A program made the translations under genes and the position numbers. The notes under the pieces are model-generated. The model was not told the DNA's origin, made no database searches, and saw only the letters and a list, made by a program, of their open reading frames with translations. This document shows positions 60,203-64,000 of a stretch of DNA of 64,000 bases, piece by piece. Origin of the DNA: an uncultured Myxococcales bacterium (GTDB lineage Bacteria; Myxococcota_A; UBA9042); the NCBI GenBank assembly GCA_903896545.1, contig CAITYF010000090.1, positions 1-64,000 on the forward strand. Direction: 5' to 3'. Each line of letters starts with the position of its first letter. The first letter of the stretch is position 1.

Positions 60203-61806
60203 TCTCTGCGCGCGCGCGTTTTCTGCTAGTGGCGGCGCTGCTGCTTGTGCAGTTCGCTGCACGCGGTGAGCTGAGCCTACGCCACGAGTCGCCGGTGTGG
60301 GACGAGCGCCTGCACGTGGGCTACGGCCTTGCGCTCCTCGACCGCGGGCCGCAATTTGATGGTCAGGACCACCCCTACGCGATTGCTGCGCTGCTCGTTC
60401 TGCCCACTTGGCTGCATCTCCCCGGACCAGATCGCTACGCGCAGGGCGATGTGGACGACCCTGACGTGCTGCTTCCGGCGCGGCGCGTCAACCTGCTCCT
60501 CGCGACCGCGAGCCTGGCGTTGCTCGCAGCCTTTGCGCGGCGTCGGCGCGGTGAGGCGTTCGCGCTGACGGTGCTCGCGATCGGCTCGCTCGATCCGGGC
60601 TGGCTGGCGCAGGCGCGTTACGCAACGACGGACATCGGTCATGGTCTCGCTTGGTGGCTCGCAGCGGGCGCGCTGCTTTTGCACCGCGAGGACGCCAAGC
60701 GGCGCTGGCTCCTACTCGCCGCGGTCGGCGGCGCGCTGGGGCTGGCGAGCAAGTGGTCCACGATCGCGTTGCCGTTGCTCCTGCCGCTGCTGTGGTTGGG
60801 GCAACGTGGTGTCCCGTGGCGGGCGCGGCTCCTGCCGAGCGTGCGGGCTGGCGCGCTGACCGGCTTTCTGGCGTTCGGCCTGTTGCTGCTGCCGTTTGGG
60901 CTCTTGGCGCTTGTCCGTCACGTGCCCGTGGAAATCGCGTTGCACCACGTTTGGCAGGGCCTGCAGGCTTCGCTCGCCAAGCGCACAGCGGATTCGGGCG
61001 TGTATCTGCTCGGCACCTGGTGGCCGCACGGGACGCGCGCATATTTTCCGCTCTTGCTGCTGGCCAAGACGCCCGTTGCGTTGCTCGCGTCTGCCATGGT
61101 CGGCGCGCTCTGGCCGATCGCACGGACGCGGTGGCACGAGGAGCGTGGCGCGGTGGCGCTGCTGGTGGCCTACCTCGCGCTGGCGATCGCGACCAAGCAG
61201 AATCTGGGGCATCGGCATCTGACGCCGTTTCTCCCGGTGCTGTGGTGGCTGGCGACGGCGGCGCTTCTGACGATCTGGCAGGAGCTGGTGCGGCTGCGTT
61301 GGATCGCGCCCGTTCTGGGCGTACTTCTGGCGATCGAGGCACTGGCCGTGCATCCGCACTATCTGGCCTTTGCAAACGGCGCATTTGGCGGGACAGACGC
61401 GGTGCCGCCGGTCGTGGTCAACGCAGGTGCCGATTGGGGACAGGCCTTGCCCGCGTTGCACGACTACCTGGTGGCGCATCCGTCCCAGCGCGTGGACCTC
61501 GCGTATTTTGGCAATGCGGACCCGCGGCGCTACGTCGGCGAAACGGTGTGGCGCGCTTGCGGCGTGCTCGGTCGTCCACGGGCGAAGGGGCAGCCAACAG
61601 CTTCCGTCACGGATCCAGCCGAACTCCTCGCTGTTTCTGCGACCTGCCTCTACGGCGGCGCGGGCATGCGCGACGGCACAACCTTGGACCTCACCCGCCG
61701 CGACGACGCTTGGGCCTACCTGCGCGGCAAAGAACCAGACGCCATCATCGGCGGGTCGATCTTCGTCTTTCGCACTCAGCCCGGATTGAAAACGAATGGC
61801 CACTGA
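60193..61806 (+). CDS. GT-C-type integral-membrane glycosyltransferase
   Basis: A 537-residue protein with about ten or more membrane helices. It has the hallmark acidic pair of the PMT/ArnT-like family in the first periplasmic loop (PVWDERLHVG) and a GQDHPYAIAAL segment like the conserved HPPL region. NLGHRHLTPFLP occurs near the middle, and a periplasmic C-terminal domain begins at about 405 (DWGQALPALHDYL). It probably transfers sugar from a lipid-linked donor to a protein or glycolipid. It overlaps the Fur-family gene start-side by 10 bp and the AgmX/PglI-type gene by 31 bp at its end. Confidence 0.85.
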   Translation: MPVISARARFLLVAALLLVQFAARGELSLRHESPVWDERLHVGYGLALLDRGPQFDGQDHPYAIAALLVLPTWLHLPGPDRYAQGDVDDPDVLLPARRVNLLLATASLALLAAFARRRRGEAFALTVLAIGSLDPGWLAQARYATTDIGHGLAWWLAAGALLLHREDAKRRWLLLAAVGGALGLASKWSTIALPLLLPLLWLGQRGVPWRARLLPSVRAGALTGFLAFGLLLLPFGLLALVRHVPVEIALHHVWQGLQASLAKRTADSGVYLLGTWWPHGTRAYFPLLLLAKTPVALLASAMVGALWPIARTRWHEERGAVALLVAYLALAIATKQNLGHRHLTPFLPVLWWLATAALLTIWQELVRLRWIAPVLGVLLAIEALAVHPHYLAFANGAFGGTDAVPPVVVNAGADWGQALPALHDYLVAHPSQRVDLAYFGNADPRRYVGETVWRACGVLGRPRAKGQPTASVTDPAELLAVSATCLYGGAGMRDGTTLDLTRRDDAWAYLRGKEPDAIIGGSIFVFRTQPGLKTNGH

Positions 61807-63527
61807 ATAACGCACGTTCCAGCTTCCGGCTTCTGAAACCGCACGCGGCGGATCGACCGCAGGACGCAATCGGTCACGTCGCTGCTGTTCAAGGAATCAG
61901 CGACGGCCTTGTCGCCCTGGACGCTACCGTCGCCCGCGATCGTCCACTGCACGGTCAACTTGCCAGCCAGCGCCGGCGACTTCAACAACTGCGTCTCGTA
62001 GCACGCGCGGATCATCGACGCCCGTGCGCGGACGTTCTTGGCGATGTCGCCCTTGTCGCAGCCGCCGATCGTCTGACCGGATGCCAAGACCACGTTGCCC
62101 GCTGGGCGCTTGGGCTTGTGACCCGTGGCGATCGTGCTGCGTAGATCGCGGCCGTTAGGATCCGTGCCATGCTCTAGCCCGGAGATCGCCCACAAGTCCT
62201 TGCCGCCGCCGCCCTTGTCGCCGTCACGGAAGCCCAGCGGGTTGTTGCCCGGACCGCCGACGACCGTGCTGCCATCGTCGCCGCTCACGGTCAACGGCGA
62301 GTCTGAGCCTTTGGGGCCACCATCCCCCCGCAGAATCTTGTCCAGCGCGCTGCCGACCGCCGCGTCCGCCAGAACGCCCGCCACGCCCTGTTTGCGCACG
62401 TCCAGCGGACCCTTGGGTAGGTCGGACTTCGCAATCGTCGTCGGACCCACGCGGTCGGGCTGCGCCACTTTGGGCCTGGTATGATCGACCGGCGGACCAA
62501 TCGGCGCGGGCGGTGCGTTCTCCGTCTTCTCGGCCGGATCGATGGGTGGATCCGGCACAACCAAATCCGGCTCCGTCAAGTTGAACGCGATCGACTCGAC
62601 CTGCTTGTGCTCGGCGTTTTCCTCGTCTTCCGCCTTGTGCCGGGCCTTTTGTCCGGAAAGCATGACGAGCAGAAGCACCAGCGTCGCCGCCGTTGTCGCC
62701 GCCATCGCGACAGTCATGCCCGGATCGCGTCCCAAGCCGGCTGTGAGCGCCGTCGATTCCGCGCCGACAAAGCCAAAGACGAGGCTGACGTCGTTGTCGA
62801 AGAACAGCACGCCTGCGTCGCCTGGGCCCATTTCCGCCGACTGACCGGGCGCTTCCACGCGTGCGCCGTTCAGGTGCAGTTGGCCTTTGACGAAGTCCGG
62901 CACGTGCACCGTGTAGCGTTCCACGCCGATCGGCTGCAGCAGCAAGTGGTTGCTGAGGCCACCCGCGGCCAGTTGAATCAGCGCGTCGTCGGATTCACCC
63001 ACCGTCACGGGACGCGACTGAAAGAGCACGCGCTCAAACACCGTCTGACCATCCCATTGCACGGCGAGCTTCAGGAACCGCTGATTCTTGGCGAACTCAC
63101 GGTGCGCGAGCACGACCAGGAGTGCTGCAAAAAGTGCACCTGCCGCCTGACCTGCGGCGATCGCGAAGCCCCAGTCGAGCATCACGAGCGTCCCGTCGAT
63201 CAGCCCGCCGGTCTGCGCATCTGCAGAGAGCCCCAGCGCCCGTGCGGGCACGAGCGACCACACGCGCGCGTAGGTCAGCCCCAGCAGCGCGAGCTGCCCA
63301 GCCGCCAACGCAGCCAGACCCCAGCCCGCCGCCTGCTTGCGCGACCGCAGCATCCACCCGGCGAGCGCGACCGAGAGCACGGCAAGCAACAGGGCGCCAA
63401 GTCCGGTCGAGACCTGCCACGCGTGCACGGAGACGCCGTCTTCCACGAGCGTGATGAACGGAGCGAAGAAGTAGGCGAGAATCGCAAGAATTCCGCCGAA
63501 GATGGTCAGGATGATGCCGCTTGTCAT
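61776..63527 (-). CDS. AgmX/PglI C-terminal-domain (TonB-like) trans-envelope protein
   Basis: A 583-residue protein resembling Myxococcus PglI/GltG-type proteins. Four N-terminal helices (about 5-30, 40-57, 68-88 and 118-140) are followed by an FHA-like beta domain (about 150-240, ESDDALIQL, FVKGQLHLNGARVE). A fifth helix (270-290) leads into a long Gly/Pro-rich periplasmic linker. The C-terminal TonB-like domain has RACYETQLLKSP, WTIAGDGSV and the paired Cys in VTDCVLRSIRR/TCVIQWPFVF. GGGAGGT lies 5-6 nt before the ATG but is buried in a hairpin. It is likely part of an energy-coupled envelope complex together with the TPR operon at 30.5-40.5 kb. Confidence 0.85.
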   Translation of the reverse strand: MTSGIILTIFGGILAILAYFFAPFITLVEDGVSVHAWQVSTGLGALLLAVLSVALAGWMLRSRKQAAGWGLAALAAGQLALLGLTYARVWSLVPARALGLSADAQTGGLIDGTLVMLDWGFAIAAGQAAGALFAALLVVLAHREFAKNQRFLKLAVQWDGQTVFERVLFQSRPVTVGESDDALIQLAAGGLSNHLLLQPIGVERYTVHVPDFVKGQLHLNGARVEAPGQSAEMGPGDAGVLFFDNDVSLVFGFVGAESTALTAGLGRDPGMTVAMAATTAATLVLLLVMLSGQKARHKAEDEENAEHKQVESIAFNLTEPDLVVPDPPIDPAEKTENAPPAPIGPPVDHTRPKVAQPDRVGPTTIAKSDLPKGPLDVRKQGVAGVLADAAVGSALDKILRGDGGPKGSDSPLTVSGDDGSTVVGGPGNNPLGFRDGDKGGGGKDLWAISGLEHGTDPNGRDLRSTIATGHKPKRPAGNVVLASGQTIGGCDKGDIAKNVRARASMIRACYETQLLKSPALAGKLTVQWTIAGDGSVQGDKAVADSLNSSDVTDCVLRSIRRVRFQKPEAGTCVIQWPFVFNPG

Positions 63528-63529
63528 GG

Positions 63530-63557
63530 TGAACCTCCCAGAGTTGCTGGAGGTTCA
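63530..63557 (-). promoter_or_regulatory. Hairpin that masks the ribosome binding site of the AgmX/PglI-type gene
   Basis: TGAACCTCC (63530-63538) and GGAGGTTCA (63549-63557) are perfect 9-bp inverted copies with a 10-nt loop. In the minus-strand mRNA the second arm read is GGAGGTTCA, the Shine-Dalgarno sequence, ending 2 nt before the start codon at 63527. Translation would require melting or a binding factor. Confidence 0.65.
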
Positions 63558-63690
63558 GACGCATGACGCGGTGCGTCGATCTATCGGAAAGAATCGCGGG
63601 ACGCCCGCCCTCGAGGGTGGGCAAGTGGTATTCGCAAGCTGGCCGAAAATTCCGCGCGTCCGCCGATTTTGTCACACAGGAAGACGCGGC

Positions 63691-63725
63691 AAAAACGCCG
63701 ACGCCGACTGACGAATCAGCCGGCG
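63691..63725 (-). terminator. Rho-independent-type terminator with TTCG tetraloop
   Basis: Read on the minus strand, CGCCGGCTGA pairs with TCAGTCGGCG (one G-T pair) around TTCG (arms 63716-63725 and 63702-63711). It is followed 6 nt later by five T (63691-63695). It lies 28 nt after the stop of the partial AgmX/PglI-type gene, separating it from the downstream copy. Confidence 0.75.
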
Positions 63726-63753
63726 CGGGTAGAAAACAGTTCTGGTCTTGGGC

Positions 63754-64000
63754 TTAGCCCGGCGAGAACACGAACGGCCACTGAATGACGCAGATGCCGG
63801 CTTCCGGCTTCTGGAAGCGGATGCGCTTGATCGAGCGCAGCACGCAGTCCGAGACCGCGTTGTTGTGCATCGAGTCGTCCACGGCCTTTTCACCCGAGAC
63901 GCTGCCGTCCGTGGTGATGGTCCATTGCGCGGTGATCTTGCCGCTCAGGTCGGGCTTGGCGAGCAACTGCGTTTCATAGCAGGCGCGCAGCGTCGCCGCG
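63754..64000 (-). CDS. AgmX/PglI C-terminal-domain protein, 5' end outside the window
   Basis: Only the last 82 codons are present. They contain RACYETQLLAKP, QWTITTDGSVSGEKAV, NAVSDCVLRSIKR and ICVIQWPFVFSPG, nearly the same as the end of the neighbouring gene at 61776-63527. This marks the C-terminal TonB-like domain. Because the rest is missing, the number of helices and the N-terminal domain are unknown. Tandem arrangement of two such genes suggests paralogous subunits of one machine. Confidence 0.8.
   Translation of the reverse strand, partial: AATLRACYETQLLAKPDLSGKITAQWTITTDGSVSGEKAVDDSMHNNAVSDCVLRSIKRIRFQKPEAGICVIQWPFVFSPG

Overview
This is a GC-rich, gene-dense bacterial chromosome segment with about 45 protein genes and three tRNAs. 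I see no transposase, integrase, phage gene or CRISPR array. The gene content points to Myxococcota (the old Deltaproteobacteria) or a close relative. It has large secreted proteins with Cys-rich CDDGNxCT repeats, a MYXO-CTERM-like C-terminal sorting tail, many long TPR proteins, two proteins with AgmX/PglI-type (TonB-like) C-termini, an NtrC-type response regulator, and a B12-dependent ribonucleotide reductase. No rRNA or species-level marker is present, so the assignment is an inference from gene content.

Layout. 1-3.5 kb: tRNA-Phe and tRNA-Ala, a terminator, an M17 aminopeptidase, and a secreted Cys-rich protein behind a candidate sigma-54 promoter. 3.6-6.4 kb (minus): rlmN, two tiny tandem paralogues and two membrane proteins. 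6.6-8.2 kb: sigma-54 response regulator. 8.35-11.3 kb (minus): small Sm-like protein, NamZ-type muramidase, nadD and a DUF2520 dehydrogenase-like protein. 11.5-13.8 kb: ferredoxin-type sulfite/nitrite reductase and a lipoprotein. 13.85-17.1 kb (minus): tRNA-Leu, a lipoprotein, and an apolipoprotein N-acyltransferase with about 350 extra residues inside its catalytic domain. 17.2-23.3 kb: TPR membrane protein, a 1239-residue lipoprotein ending in a somatomedin-B-like module, and a sterol-desaturase-family hydroxylase. 23.2-28.2 kb (minus): malic enzyme and NrdJ, with tandem NrdR-like boxes far upstream. 29.2-40.5 kb: obg, then a five-gene envelope operon of coiled-coil and TPR proteins resembling parts of the myxobacterial Glt/Agl machinery. 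40.5-42.5 kb (minus): coaD and a CCA/poly(A) polymerase. 42.6-50.9 kb: a 1899-residue adhesin-like lipoprotein and an 868-residue partner. 50.9-56.0 kb: a 40-residue basic protein, a HIT protein, a methyltransferase-like protein, tatB, a TatC with a large C-terminal extension, and an outer-membrane barrel. 56.0-60.2 kb: feoA-feoB-FeoB-associated protein behind a Fur-box promoter, a coiled-coil membrane protein, and a Fur-family regulator. 60.2-64 kb: a GT-C glycosyltransferase and two neighbouring AgmX/PglI-type genes, the second cut by the window end.

The theme is envelope biogenesis: lipoprotein maturation (Lnt), Tat export, many predicted lipoproteins, and energy-coupled trans-envelope proteins, embedded among housekeeping genes. 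The most unusual objects are the Lnt with a propeller-like insertion, the TatC with a seventh helix and about 335 extra residues, the tandem DMGCG micro-proteins, the 40-residue basic protein, and a ribosome-binding-site hairpin in front of the AgmX/PglI-type gene. Start codons were reassigned by hand where a Shine-Dalgarno sequence, signal peptide or domain boundary argued for it.
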